A stretch of DNA of 64,000 nucleotides, taken from positions 1-64,000 of the forward strand of contig NZ_AQUZ01000051.1 in the NCBI RefSeq assembly GCF_000372465.1. The letters run 5' to 3'. The position numbers and the translations under genes are program-made. The stretch comes from Kribbella catacumbae DSM 19601 (lineage in GTDB: Bacteria > Actinomycetota > Actinomycetes > Propionibacteriales > Kribbellaceae). Position 1 is the stretch's first letter; each line of letters begins with the position of its first letter. Under the pieces are notes generated by a model. The model saw only the letters and a list, made by a program, of their open reading frames with translations. It ran no database searches and was not told the DNA's origin. This document shows positions 53,748 through 62,658 of this stretch, piece after piece.

Positions 53748-53770
53748 TGTACCTACATGAGGTAGTTACA
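53748..53770 (-). promoter_or_regulatory. Operator of the vapBC module
   Basis: A 23-base palindrome with nested arms TGTA/TACA and CTAC/GTAG around ATGAG, with one mismatch, overlaps the predicted -10 box of vapB. It is a strong candidate autorepression site. Confidence 0.65.
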
Positions 53771-53796
53771 TCAAGAGTGACGTCCTCGCCTACTGA

Positions 53797-53881
53797 CAAG
53801 CCCACTTCTGGTGGGCTTGAACACCGGAAGGTGACCTTGAACAGGGCAGACCCTGTTCAAGGCCGCCGTTTGGTGTTCAAG
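53797..53881 (+). repeat. Left 85-bp inverted repeat of the DUF559 unit
   Basis: It contains the outer hairpin AAGCCCAC-TTCTG-GTGGGCTT (53798-53818), then nested stems: CTTGAACACC pairs with GGTGTTCAAG at the far end, and CCTTGAACAGGG pairs perfectly with CCCTGTTCAAGG in the centre. Confidence 0.85.
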
Positions 53882-53955
53882 GTCGCCAGAACTGGTTATC
53901 CCCAGGCTGGAAGTTGATGCCGTCCGTGGTGGGTTCTGGCGGCATCTTCTCTGGT

Positions 53956-54912
53956 GTGAACAAGAAACTGGAGCGGGTGGTGGATGAGCGTGGCGGATGG
54001 TTCAGCCGGGCCGATGCGCTGGAAGCGGGGTACACCCTCAGTGAGATCCGGCTACGGCTTCACCGCCGGCAATGGGAGCGTTTGTGCCGGGACGCCTACG
54101 TTGAGACAGCTGGCTGGCCTGCCGACGAATCGCCATGGGAACGCACCGAGCGGATGCACGGCCTCCTCGCACGGGCAGTGATCGGCCGGATGGCCGGTCA
54201 GGCGGTGGTCAGCCACCAGTCCGCCACATTGCTCCACGGGCTGCCGGCTTGGGGGCTGGATCACAGCCAGGTGCACATCACAAAGTTCACCGGCCGCGCG
54301 CGATCCGATCGCGCCGTCCGGGTCCATCGTGCTGCCCTGCGAGCAGACGAGATCGACGAAGCGCTCGGACTCCGCCTGACGAGTCCGGCCCGGGCAATTG
54401 TCGAGACCACTTGTACTTCGTCGTACGAGGTCGGTGTGGTCTTGTCCGACGCAGCGCTGCGGGCTGGACTGGTGACCTCCGAACAGCTGACCGCGACGGC
54501 AAGGCGGCTCGAACACTGGCCCGGATCCCCCGCTGCCCAAGCTGCGACCGCCTTCGCCGACGGGTCCAGCGAGTCCGTCGGGGAGTCGCGCCTCCGGGTG
54601 TTGATGGCCAACGAAGGCCTGCCTGCTCCGAGGCCGCAGGTGGAGATTCGCGATCAGACCGGGCGGCTCCTCGGCCGAGTCGACTTCCTCTTGCTCGACC
54701 ACCTGATCGTCGAGTTCGACGGCGCACTGAAGTACGAGAGCTCCAAAACCCTGGTGGCCGAGAAGTGGCGCGAAGATCGCCTCCGCGAACTCGGCTACTC
54801 CTTCGCCCGCGTCGGTTGGACCGACCTGGACCAGCCGCGCCAAACCGCCGCCCGCCTGCGCCGCCTACTCGGCGTACCGGCGCACACCTTGAACACCAAA
54901 CGGCGGGCCTGA
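53956..54912 (+). CDS. AbiEi-like / DUF559 nuclease-like protein
   Basis: The 318-residue protein has an N-terminal winged-helix region of the AbiEi antitoxin type (LERVVDERGGWFSRADALEAGYTLSEIRLRLHRRQWERL), a middle region (VVSHQSATLLHGLPAWGL) and a C-terminal DUF559 domain related to Vsr-like endonucleases (GRVDFLLLDHLIVEFDGALKYES, with D, E, D and K in the nuclease positions). No AbiEii-type toxin is next to it. I use GTG 53956; ATG 53917 with GGAAG upstream is an alternative that adds 13 residues. The last codons lie inside the right inverted repeat, so the repeat is part of the gene. Confidence 0.75.
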   Translation: MNKKLERVVDERGGWFSRADALEAGYTLSEIRLRLHRRQWERLCRDAYVETAGWPADESPWERTERMHGLLARAVIGRMAGQAVVSHQSATLLHGLPAWGLDHSQVHITKFTGRARSDRAVRVHRAALRADEIDEALGLRLTSPARAIVETTCTSSYEVGVVLSDAALRAGLVTSEQLTATARRLEHWPGSPAAQAATAFADGSSESVGESRLRVLMANEGLPAPRPQVEIRDQTGRLLGRVDFLLLDHLIVEFDGALKYESSKTLVAEKWREDRLRELGYSFARVGWTDLDQPRQTAARLRRLLGVPAHTLNTKRRA

Positions 54913-54972
54913 ACAAGGTGTGCCCTGTTCAAGCCCGCCGTTTGGTGTTCAAGCCCACCAGATGTGGGCTTG
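54888..54972 (-). repeat. Right 85-bp inverted repeat of the DUF559 unit
   Basis: The inner 66 bases form a stem with 28-bp arms and one mismatch (CTTGAACACCAAACGGCGGGC paired with its complement); the outer part is the hairpin AAGCCCAC-CAGAT-GTGGGCTT. The left arm encodes the last residues of the DUF559 protein and includes its stop codon. It may also terminate transcription from both sides. Confidence 0.85.
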
Positions 54973-54992
54973 CCACCGGATGCGGGAGCGGG

Positions 54993-55952
54993 TTAGCCGC
55001 GGCGGCGGGAGATTTCGTAGAGGGCTACGCCGGTGGCGATGCCGGCGTTGAGGGATTCGGTGGCTGACGTCATCGGGATGGAGACGATCAGGTCGCAGTT
55101 CTCGCGGACCAGGCGGGCCAGGCCTTTGCCTTCGCTGCCGACGACCAGGACGATCGGGTCGGTGGCGGCCTCCAGTTCGGGGAGTTCCACCTCGCCACCC
55201 ATGTCGAGGCCGATGATCATCAGGCCTGCGTCCTTGTAGGACTTCAGGGCGCGGTTCAGGTTGGTCGCGCGGGCGACCGGGATCCGGGCCGCGGCGCCGG
55301 CCGACGTCTTCCACGCCGACGCGGTCATCGACGCCGTACGCCGTTCCGGCACCAGCACGCCGTGAGCCCCGAAGGCGGCGGCCGACCGGGTGATGGCGCC
55401 CAGGTTGCGCGGGTCCGTCACGCCGTCGAGCGCGACGATCAGCGGCACCTGGCCGGCGTCGTACGCACGGGACAGCAGGTCGTCCGGATGGGCGTACTCG
55501 TACGGCGGGATCTGCACCGCGAGGCCCTGGTGGGCGCCGTGGCTGGTGAGCCGGTCCATCTCGGTCCGCGGCACCTCGAGCAGCGAGATGCCGTGCTCGG
55601 TGGCGATCAGCAGCGCCTCGCGCAGCCGGGCGTCGCGTTCGGTGCCCTCGGCAACATACAGCGCGTTGATCGGGACACCGGCCCGGAGCGCCTCGACGAC
55701 CGGGTTGCGGCCGTAGACCCACTCGACGGTCGCGTCGAGGTCCTTGCGATCCGGGCGACGGCCGGTGGTGCGCTTCTCGGCGCGCTCCTTGGCCTTGGCC
55801 CGCTTGTGGGCGGGGTGCTTGGTGCGGTCCACCGCCTTCGGCGTCGGGCCCCTGCCCTCCAGGCCCTGACGGACCCGGCCGCCGGAACCGGCGGTCGGGT
55901 TGCCCTTGGGCTTCTTGCGGATGGCGCCCTTGCGCTGACTACTGCCTGGCAC
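54993..55952 (-). CDS. rlmB: 23S rRNA 2'-O-methyltransferase RlmB (SpoU family)
   Basis: The 319-residue protein has a basic N-terminal extension of about 65 residues, the SpoU substrate-binding domain (VYGRNPVVEALRAG) and the knotted methyltransferase domain with motif 1 (DPRNLGAITRSAAAFG), motif 2 (VVGSEGKGLARLVRENCD) and motif 3 (SLNAGIATGVALYE). It should methylate G2251 of 23S rRNA or an equivalent ribose. The GTG start, one base after the cysS stop, has GAAGGAA upstream. The cysS-rlmB order is conserved in actinobacteria. Confidence 0.92.
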   Translation of the reverse strand: MPGSSQRKGAIRKKPKGNPTAGSGGRVRQGLEGRGPTPKAVDRTKHPAHKRAKAKERAEKRTTGRRPDRKDLDATVEWVYGRNPVVEALRAGVPINALYVAEGTERDARLREALLIATEHGISLLEVPRTEMDRLTSHGAHQGLAVQIPPYEYAHPDDLLSRAYDAGQVPLIVALDGVTDPRNLGAITRSAAAFGAHGVLVPERRTASMTASAWKTSAGAAARIPVARATNLNRALKSYKDAGLMIIGLDMGGEVELPELEAATDPIVLVVGSEGKGLARLVRENCDLIVSIPMTSATESLNAGIATGVALYEISRRRG

Positions 55953-55953
55953 T

Positions 55954-57387
55954 TCAGTTTCCTTCGGTTGATTCGGGCCCGGCGATCGTCCAGCGGGCAC
56001 CCTGTGGGGTGTCCTCGACGACGACGCCGAGCGCCTTGAGCCGGTCGCGGATCTCGTCCGACGCGGCATAGTCCTTGCGTTCGCGGGCGGCCTGCCGCTG
56101 GTCCAGCAGCGCCTTCACCAGGCCGTCCACCACCTCGGTGAGCTCCTCGGTGCCACCGGCACGCGAAGCCCACGGCTCGGCCAGCGGGTCCAGCCCGAGA
56201 ACGCCGAGCATCGCCCGTACAGCGGCCAGATTCTCTTGCAGGGCAGGGGAATCGCCATCGGCGACCAGCTTGTTGCCGTCCCGCACGGTGTTGTGCAGTA
56301 CTGCGATCGCGGCCGGCGTCCCGAGGTCGTCGTCCAGCGCGGCGACGAACTCCTGCGGCAAACCAGCCGCCGGCTCGACGCCACCGGTCACCTCGGTGGC
56401 GCGCCCGAGGTAGCCCTCGACCCGCTGAAAGCTCGTCGCGGCCTCCTCGAGCGCGGCCAGCGAGAACTCGACCACCGAACGGTAGTGCGAGCTGACCAGG
56501 TAGTACCGCAGCTCGATCGGGCGGACCTGCTCGACGACGTTGCGCACGATGGCGCCGTTGCCGAGCGACTTCGACATCTTCTCGCCGGCCGCGGTGACGA
56601 GCGCGCTGTGCATCCAGAAGCGGGCGAACTTCTGCCCGACCGCCTTGGACTGGGCCAGCTCGTTCTCGTGGTGCGGGAAGCGCAGGTCGAGGCCGCCGCC
56701 GTGGATGTCGAACTCGACGCCCAGGTACTTGCCCGCCATCGCGGAGCACTCCAGGTGCCACCCCGGGCGGCCGTCGCCCCACGGAGCCGGCCAGGAGGCG
56801 GTCCGCGGCGTGCTCTCGGTGTAGCCCTTCCAGAGCGCGAAGTCGCGGGGGTCGCGCTTGCCGCGCGGGTCCGCGTCCTCGGCGGCCTCCATGTCGTCGA
56901 TCCGCTGGTTCGACAGCTCGCCGTAGGCCGGCCAGGACTTCACGTCGAAGTACACGTCGCCGGAGCCGTCGGGCGCGACGTACGCGTGCCCGCGCTCGAT
57001 CAGCTCGTTGATCATCACGACCATCTCGGGGATGTGCCCGGTGGCGCGCGGCTCGTACGTCGGCGGACGGCAGCCCAGTACGTCGTACGCCCAGTGCAGC
57101 TCGCGTTCGAACTCGTAGGCGTGGGCCCACCACGGCACCTGCCGCTCGGCGGACTTGGCCAGGATCTTGTCGTCGATGTCGGTGACGTTCGCGATCACGG
57201 TGACCTCGTACCCGGAGCGCTCGAACCAGCGCCGGAGGACGTCGAACACGATCTCCTTGTAGATGTGCCCGACGTGCGGGGCACCCTGCACCGTCAGCCC
57301 ACAGTGGTAGATCCCGACCTGGCCCGGTTGGACCGGCTCGAAATCCCTCACTGCTGCTGTCGCGGTGTCATACAAGCGAAGTGTCAC
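55954..57387 (-). CDS. cysS: Cysteinyl-tRNA synthetase
   Basis: The 477-residue enzyme has the zinc-binding cysteine and HIGH-like motif in YHCGLTVQGAPHVGHIYKEI, the conserved WHLECSAM and HGGGLDLRFPHHENE segments and the KMSKSLGN loop. It charges tRNA-Cys with cysteine. TACCAT ends 6 bases before the GTG start at 57387, with no Shine-Dalgarno, so the mRNA is probably leaderless. It is followed directly by rlmB. Confidence 0.96.
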   Translation of the reverse strand: MTLRLYDTATAAVRDFEPVQPGQVGIYHCGLTVQGAPHVGHIYKEIVFDVLRRWFERSGYEVTVIANVTDIDDKILAKSAERQVPWWAHAYEFERELHWAYDVLGCRPPTYEPRATGHIPEMVVMINELIERGHAYVAPDGSGDVYFDVKSWPAYGELSNQRIDDMEAAEDADPRGKRDPRDFALWKGYTESTPRTASWPAPWGDGRPGWHLECSAMAGKYLGVEFDIHGGGLDLRFPHHENELAQSKAVGQKFARFWMHSALVTAAGEKMSKSLGNGAIVRNVVEQVRPIELRYYLVSSHYRSVVEFSLAALEEAATSFQRVEGYLGRATEVTGGVEPAAGLPQEFVAALDDDLGTPAAIAVLHNTVRDGNKLVADGDSPALQENLAAVRAMLGVLGLDPLAEPWASRAGGTEELTEVVDGLVKALLDQRQAARERKDYAASDEIRDRLKALGVVVEDTPQGARWTIAGPESTEGN

Positions 57388-57530
57388 CGATCAATGGTAA
57401 CGGGGTTTCAGCACTGCTCTTGACAATTCTCCACAGGCAGTCATTTCGATGGGGGCACCCTCGACTGGGCGGACTGCGGGAACGCCTGCAAGCGGTAAAT
57501 CTGGTTGCGGCGGTCTCATAGTCTCGACTG

Positions 57531-58085
57531 GTGAGCTATTCGCTGCCGATCGAGACCGACCGTCTGACTCTTCGCCGCTATCTCGAAACCGACTACGACG
57601 ACCTGCTGAAGCTGCAGTCGAGCCCCGATGTCACCAGGTTCCTGCTGTACGGCCCGAAGACTCCCGAGCAGGTCAAGGAATCCCTCGCCCGCCGGCTGGC
57701 CGACGTACCGCTGGACACCGACGGCCAAGCGCTCACCATCGCGGTGATCCTGCGGGAGACCGGCCAGCACGTCGGCGAGGTCACGCTCTTCATGAACAGC
57801 ACCGAGCACCGGACCGGTGAGATCGGCTTCGTCTTCCACCCCGACTTCCACGGTCGCGGGTACGCCGCCGAGGCTTCCGTCGAGCTGCTCCGGATCGGTT
57901 TCGAGGAGCTCGGCTGGCACCGGATCATCGGCCGGCTGGACGCCCGCAACACCAGTTCGGCCGCGCTCCTCCAGCGGCTCGGGATGCGCCAGGAGGCACA
58001 CTTCGTGCGCAACGAGTTCGTCAAGGGCGAGTGGGCCGACGAGGCCGTCTTCGCGATGCTCGCCGAGGAGTGGGAAGCCCGCTGA
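57531..58085 (+). CDS. GNAT acetyltransferase, RimJ/RimL type
   Basis: The 184-residue protein opens with IETDRLTLRRYLETDYDDL, typical of RimJ/RimL-like acetyltransferases, and has the acetyl-CoA loop HGRGYAAEA and the segment GWHRIIGRLDARNTSSAALLQRLGMRQEAHF. The substrate (protein N-terminus or a small molecule) is unknown. TAGTCT ends 6 bases before the GTG start, indicating a leaderless mRNA. It is divergent from cysS. Confidence 0.88.
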   Translation: MSYSLPIETDRLTLRRYLETDYDDLLKLQSSPDVTRFLLYGPKTPEQVKESLARRLADVPLDTDGQALTIAVILRETGQHVGEVTLFMNSTEHRTGEIGFVFHPDFHGRGYAAEASVELLRIGFEELGWHRIIGRLDARNTSSAALLQRLGMRQEAHFVRNEFVKGEWADEAVFAMLAEEWEAR

Positions 58086-58174
58086 CCGGGCGCGGTTACT
58101 GATTTACCAAGGTCCGACACTTCGCGGCACGCGTTCACCGCGACAGCGGGGGCGAGCGGGTCTACCGTCGAAAG

Positions 58175-59464
58175 ATGACCGCCGCCCGTCCCCTCGCCAC
58201 CCTGATCACCGGTGTCGTCGTGCTGAGCCTCGCCACCGTCCCGAGCGAGGCAGTGAAGGCCCCTCAGCAAAGCGACATCACCTACCAGACGTGGACGTCG
58301 TCCGCCGACTTCCTCTCCGGCACCCGGTCCGGCACCACCGTCACCGGCGACAGCCTGACCTTCGGCACCGCCACCGGCACCACCTCGTACGTCGACCCGT
58401 TCGGCGACGGCTCCGCGAAGAGCTACGACCGGACGAGCTGGACGTCTCCACAGGTGCCGACCAGCTACGGACTCACCGAGCTGATCGCCTCCTGGAACGC
58501 CACCACTCCGCCCGGGACCTGGGTGGAGGTCGCGATGGCCGGCCGCACAGACCTCGGCACGACCACCAAGTGGTACGTGCTCGGCCGCTGGACCGGCGGA
58601 GACAACACCGCGGCCGGCGACATCCACCGCACCTCAGTACCGAGCCAGGGCGACACCAACGGCTCCGTCGCTGTCGACACCTTCGTTGCAGCGACCGGAC
58701 GCAGCCTCAACAGCTGGCAGTTGAAGGTCACGCTGTACCGGCTCTCCGGGACCACCCAGACACCAGTGGTCCGCTCGGTCGGGGCGATGGCGTCGCGCCT
58801 GCCCAGTGTGAGGAAGGTCCCCGTCAGCCCGCCCGGGGGAGCCGCAGGCCAGGTGCTCGACGTACCGACGTACTCGCAGGAGACCCATATCGGGCACTAC
58901 CCGCAGTGGGACGGCGGCGGTGAGGCCTGGTGCTCAGCCACCTCCACGGCCATGGTTCTCGACTACTACGGAGCCGGACCGACCGCGGCCGAGACTGCCT
59001 GGGTCGATCCTGCAGACGCCGACCCACAGGTCGACCACGCGGCCCGCACGGTCTTCGACTACGCGTACGACGGCGCCGGCAATTGGCCCTTCAACACCGC
59101 GTACGCCGGTACGCGCGGCCTCGACGCCTTCGTCACCCGGCTGAGGTCGCTCACCGAGGCCGAGCAGTTCATCAAGGCCGGCATCCCGTTGATCGCCTCG
59201 CTCTCCTTCAAGAAGGGCGACCTGCCCGGCGCGGGCTACGGCACCAACGGCCACCTGATGGTGATCGTCGGCTTCGACGCCGCCGGCAACGTGGTCGTCA
59301 ACGATCCGGCCTCCCACCTGATCGCCTCGAACGACCAGGTCCGCACCACCTACGACCGGCAGGCTTTCGAGAACGCCTGGGTCCCCCACTCGGGCGGCCT
59401 GGTCTACGTCATCCACCCGGCCACTCAGCCGCTGCCGACCAGGACCAGCCAGGCCAACTGGTAG
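58175..59464 (+). CDS. Secreted C39-like cysteine peptidase family protein
   Basis: The 429-residue protein has a signal peptide, an N-terminal beta-rich domain of about 190 residues, and a C39_2-type papain-like domain. The catalytic residues are the cysteine in GGEAWCSATS, the histidine in NGHLMVIVGF and the aspartate in VVVNDPAS. The role is probably extracellular peptide cleavage. TACCGT ends 6 bases before the ATG, again leaderless. A hairpin follows the gene. Confidence 0.82.
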   Translation: MTAARPLATLITGVVVLSLATVPSEAVKAPQQSDITYQTWTSSADFLSGTRSGTTVTGDSLTFGTATGTTSYVDPFGDGSAKSYDRTSWTSPQVPTSYGLTELIASWNATTPPGTWVEVAMAGRTDLGTTTKWYVLGRWTGGDNTAAGDIHRTSVPSQGDTNGSVAVDTFVAATGRSLNSWQLKVTLYRLSGTTQTPVVRSVGAMASRLPSVRKVPVSPPGGAAGQVLDVPTYSQETHIGHYPQWDGGGEAWCSATSTAMVLDYYGAGPTAAETAWVDPADADPQVDHAARTVFDYAYDGAGNWPFNTAYAGTRGLDAFVTRLRSLTEAEQFIKAGIPLIASLSFKKGDLPGAGYGTNGHLMVIVGFDAAGNVVVNDPASHLIASNDQVRTTYDRQAFENAWVPHSGGLVYVIHPATQPLPTRTSQANW

Positions 59465-59477
59465 TCCCCCACGAACA

Positions 59478-59517
59478 GGAACCGCCCGTATGCCGGGGGC
59501 GGCGTACGGGCGGTTCC
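59478..59517. terminator. Bidirectional terminator hairpin
   Basis: GGAACCGCCCGTA pairs with TACGGGCGGTTCC around an inner TGCCG/CGGCG stem with one mismatch, between convergent genes. Confidence 0.8.
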
Positions 59518-59534
59518 GACGGTTGTCTCAGTTC

Positions 59535-61223
59535 TCAGCGGGTAAAGAGCGCCCCGGTGAGGTTGGTGGTGAGGTTGCGCAGCGAGTCGGGCAGGTACTG
59601 GAGGTGCCAGCCGCGGGGGCCGCGGTACCAGTGGAAGCCCTCGTCTTCCTCTTCGTTCGAGTCCGTGGCGACCAGGGCGTCGATCCAGCGCTCGGAGCCG
59701 CCCAGGACGACGGCGTACGGGAGAGCGCGGGAGCAGAGCTCGGCGTGCTGGTCGGAGGGGAGTTCGCTGACGTCCATCTCCAGCAGCTCGCCGCGGATGG
59801 CGGCGACCTGGCCGAGGACCCGGCCGGCGGCCGGCGCCTTGGACGGCATGTGGCGACCGATGACGAGCAGGCCGACACCGACTGCCGTGATGGCGAGGCC
59901 GAGCAGGCCCCAGGTGGAGAGCAGGGCCAGTACGACGGTCAGGACGACACCGAGTGCGGTGAGCGCGATGCCGATGGTGGCCCACAACGACCGGGTTCGG
60001 TCCGGGCGCTCGGTGAACCAGCCGCGCTTGACGACACCGTCGTACAGGGCGTCCTGGACCAGGCCGAGGTTCGCGCGGACCTGGCGGCCGAGCTCGGAGA
60101 CGAGCACCGAGTCGTTGTCGCCGAAGATCGCGCGGACCAGGACGTTCTCGTAGCGCTGGAGTTCCTCCGACGGCGCGTTCGCGACCCGGCGCAGCTCCCA
60201 GTCGGGACGGGCGAACTCGGACTCGTGCTCGAGCTCGGTGATCGTCAGGTGGCCACGGACAGCCAGGTCGATGATGGTCGCGGTGACGTCGACCGGGTCG
60301 ATCCGCTCGTCGATCAGGGTGCCGACCTCACCGGGCCGCAGATCGGCCGGCGGGGTGAAGTCGATCCGGGTGTCCTGCCCGAGGCTGAACAGCGACGCCG
60401 GTACGACGCGTCGCGGGTCGACCTGGTCGCGGCCGCGCAGCCGGTACAGGATCAGCAGGGCGAGAGCGCCGAGCAGCAGTACCGCGAGGGCAGTGATCAG
60501 TTGCGCGGTGTCGGTCGAGAAGGCCCGCTTGAACGTCTTGCGGTACTCGACGATCGAGTTCGCGGCGATCTGGTCCTTCGGGAAGCCGACCGTCATCCGG
60601 ATCGTGTTGCCCGGCGGCAGGCCCTGCTGCTTGAAGGTCGGACCGGCCGTCTCGCTGATCTGCGCCAGCGTGCACGGGGTGTTGCTGTCGACGGCGCCGG
60701 CGAAGCAGGAGACGTGTGTCACCTCGGGCGCGCTGTAGACGATGTTGGCGTCCTGCACGGTCAGGCTCAGCCCGGTCAGCGGCGAGAACCGCATCTCGGT
60801 GCCGTTCAGCGTCTCCGCGACCGCGCCCTTGACCGTGTAGGTGAAGTCGAGCTGGGTGTCGCCGGACAGGTCGGCGACGGCGATCGAGCTGATGTCGCCG
60901 GTGGTGCTGAGTTCCTTCTTCTTGTCCACACCACCGGACTTGACGACCAGGTCCTCGATCTTCTGCACGTGGTCGACGTCGTCGGGAAGGTGGTCGCGGG
61001 TGACGACGAACCGGGTGAAGGTCCCGGTCACGTTGCTCAGCTTCCAGGTCTCGGAAACCTTCAGCGAGCCGTCGCGCTCGATCCGGACCGTGCTGTCGAA
61101 GTTGGTGACCACCGGATCGGCGGTCGCGGAACGACCGGCCTGATCCGTCGCGCCGGCGGGTACGCCGGTCAGGGCCAGGAAACCGAGGGCACACAGGGGT
61201 ACCCCGAGCAGACGTCTACGCAT
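59535..61223 (-). CDS. DUF2207 membrane protein
   Basis: The 562-residue protein has a signal peptide, an extracellular DUF2207 domain (IERDGSLKVSETWKLSNVTGTFTRFVVTRDHLP onward), a transmembrane helix near residue 240, a cytoplasmic winged-helix-like region (LIDERIDPVDVTATIIDLAVRGHLTITE) and a second helical pair near 430. The function is unknown. It is divergent from the zinc peptidase gene at 61462; the 238 bases between contain a possible -10 box (TAGGCT, 61408 region) and no other gene. Confidence 0.82.
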   Translation of the reverse strand: MRRRLLGVPLCALGFLALTGVPAGATDQAGRSATADPVVTNFDSTVRIERDGSLKVSETWKLSNVTGTFTRFVVTRDHLPDDVDHVQKIEDLVVKSGGVDKKKELSTTGDISSIAVADLSGDTQLDFTYTVKGAVAETLNGTEMRFSPLTGLSLTVQDANIVYSAPEVTHVSCFAGAVDSNTPCTLAQISETAGPTFKQQGLPPGNTIRMTVGFPKDQIAANSIVEYRKTFKRAFSTDTAQLITALAVLLLGALALLILYRLRGRDQVDPRRVVPASLFSLGQDTRIDFTPPADLRPGEVGTLIDERIDPVDVTATIIDLAVRGHLTITELEHESEFARPDWELRRVANAPSEELQRYENVLVRAIFGDNDSVLVSELGRQVRANLGLVQDALYDGVVKRGWFTERPDRTRSLWATIGIALTALGVVLTVVLALLSTWGLLGLAITAVGVGLLVIGRHMPSKAPAAGRVLGQVAAIRGELLEMDVSELPSDQHAELCSRALPYAVVLGGSERWIDALVATDSNEEEDEGFHWYRGPRGWHLQYLPDSLRNLTTNLTGALFTR

Positions 61224-61461
61224 CGCCCAATCACACCGTATCGAGAGGGTCAGTCGGAATCGGCCCTCACTTCCGGGCCCCTGCCCAGCGGCCGGGCGGC
61301 CGGAGCAGGTCGAACTCAGACCGCACCATACCGCGACTCATGCCCACCGCAACGACTTGCGATCTCGTCCCCCGGGAGCCGGGCCGGCTCTAGGCCGGTT
61401 GATGCGTAGGCTGACCCGCAGGCCGGCACGGGGCCGCCTGCTAACGGGCGAGGAGCCACCG

Positions 61462-62622
61462 TTGTCGAACCAGCAATGGGGCCCGCCACCCGTTCAGCCA
61501 CCGCAGTACGCGCCGCAACAGCAGTCCTGGGGAGCGCCGCCCGGCCAGTACGCCGGACCGCCAGTTGGCCAGTACGCCGCACCGCCCGCCGGGCCAGGCC
61601 AGTACTCCGGTCCGCCTCAGTACCAGCAGGGGTTTGGGTGGGGGCAGTTGCCGCCACCGCCGAAGAAGAAGCGTGGCGGGGCGATCGTGGTCGGGATCCT
61701 CGGCGGGCTACTCGTACTCGCCGTGGCCGGCTTCGTGATCGCCTCGACCGTGTTGAAGAAGGACGAGCCGACTGTCACCAGCCCGGCGTACACGCCGACC
61801 ACTGGCGCCACACAGCCCCCGCCGTTGCCGACCAGGCAGACCGCACAGCCGACCCGGCAGCCGACAAGGCCCGTCCCGACCACCAGACCGACCACCAATC
61901 AGCCGACCCCCAACCAGGTTTTGACCACGAACCGCATCTACAAGACGGGTGTGCAACGCCCGATGGGATGCCGGGAGTCGAAGGCCGGTCTGAGCACAGG
62001 TGCGAAGGCAGGGCAGTACTACCGGCAGATCAAGCTCTGTCTGGATCGCGCCTGGCCACGGCAGATCGTGGCGGCGGGCGAGAAGTGGCGGGCGCCCAAC
62101 ATGATCGTGTTCGCCGGCACCGCCAATACGCCGTGCGGCAGCACCACGGACGGCCGGTCGTTCTACTGCCAGTCGGGCCACACCATCTATATGAACTCTC
62201 CCCTCCACGTGGACTTCTTCCGGACCAACCCGACATTCGGCAGGGCGGCCGCTACCTTCACCGTGGCGCACGAGTACGGCCACGCGATGCAGAGCCTGCT
62301 CGGGATCTTGTCGTCGAACGCCTGGCTGCAGTACGAGGCGAACGGCGCGAAGAAGCTGGAACTGAACCGGCGGATGGAGTTGCAGGCGTCGTGCCTGGGC
62401 AGTGTCTTCTCCGGTGCGAACAAGGGCAGCTACGGGCTGAAGGGTCAGCTGTATACGCACTACCTCTACATCCTCAACACCAGTGGGGACGAGAACCTTC
62501 GCAACGGGCCACGGGACCACGGCAGCCGGGCGAACCACGGGTACTGGTCGAAGCGGGGGTTCGCGGCGCGGAACCCGGCCTTCTGCAACACGTTCGTCGC
62601 ACCGGCCCGCCAGGTCAGCTGA
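61462..62622 (+). CDS. Membrane-anchored neutral zinc metallopeptidase
   Basis: The 386-residue protein has a cytoplasmic Gln/Pro/Gly/Tyr-rich N-terminus (repeats of QYAGPP/QYSGPP), one transmembrane helix (AIVVGILGGLLVLAVAGFVIAS), a Pro/Thr linker and a peptidase domain with HEYGH in VAHEYGHAMQ and a conserved ELQASCLGSVFSGANK segment. The TTG start was chosen because GAGGAG lies about 7 bases upstream. It is the tandem neighbour and paralogue of the next gene. Confidence 0.82.
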   Translation: MSNQQWGPPPVQPPQYAPQQQSWGAPPGQYAGPPVGQYAAPPAGPGQYSGPPQYQQGFGWGQLPPPPKKKRGGAIVVGILGGLLVLAVAGFVIASTVLKKDEPTVTSPAYTPTTGATQPPPLPTRQTAQPTRQPTRPVPTTRPTTNQPTPNQVLTTNRIYKTGVQRPMGCRESKAGLSTGAKAGQYYRQIKLCLDRAWPRQIVAAGEKWRAPNMIVFAGTANTPCGSTTDGRSFYCQSGHTIYMNSPLHVDFFRTNPTFGRAAATFTVAHEYGHAMQSLLGILSSNAWLQYEANGAKKLELNRRMELQASCLGSVFSGANKGSYGLKGQLYTHYLYILNTSGDENLRNGPRDHGSRANHGYWSKRGFAARNPAFCNTFVAPARQVS

Positions 62623-62658
62623 GCGGATTGAGCCGGGGCTCGGATAGCGTCAGTCCCC

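Larger units (their letters stand above)
53797..54972. mobile_element. 1176-bp unit: DUF559 gene between 85-bp terminal inverted repeats
   Basis: The stretches 53797-53881 and 54888-54972 are each exactly 85 bp and are inverted copies of one another with 11 mismatches (87% identity). Each begins at its outer end with the hairpin AAGCCCAC-N5-GTGGGCTT and continues into a second hairpin bounded by CTTGAACACC and GGTGTTCAAG. The single gene inside has a nuclease-like domain and is not a known transposase. No clear target-site duplication is visible. Whether it moves is unknown. Confidence 0.65.

Noticed and set aside
53790..54980. Target-site duplication around the DUF559 unit
   Set aside because: The bases outside the two repeats (CTACTGA and CCACCGG) do not match, so I claim no duplication.
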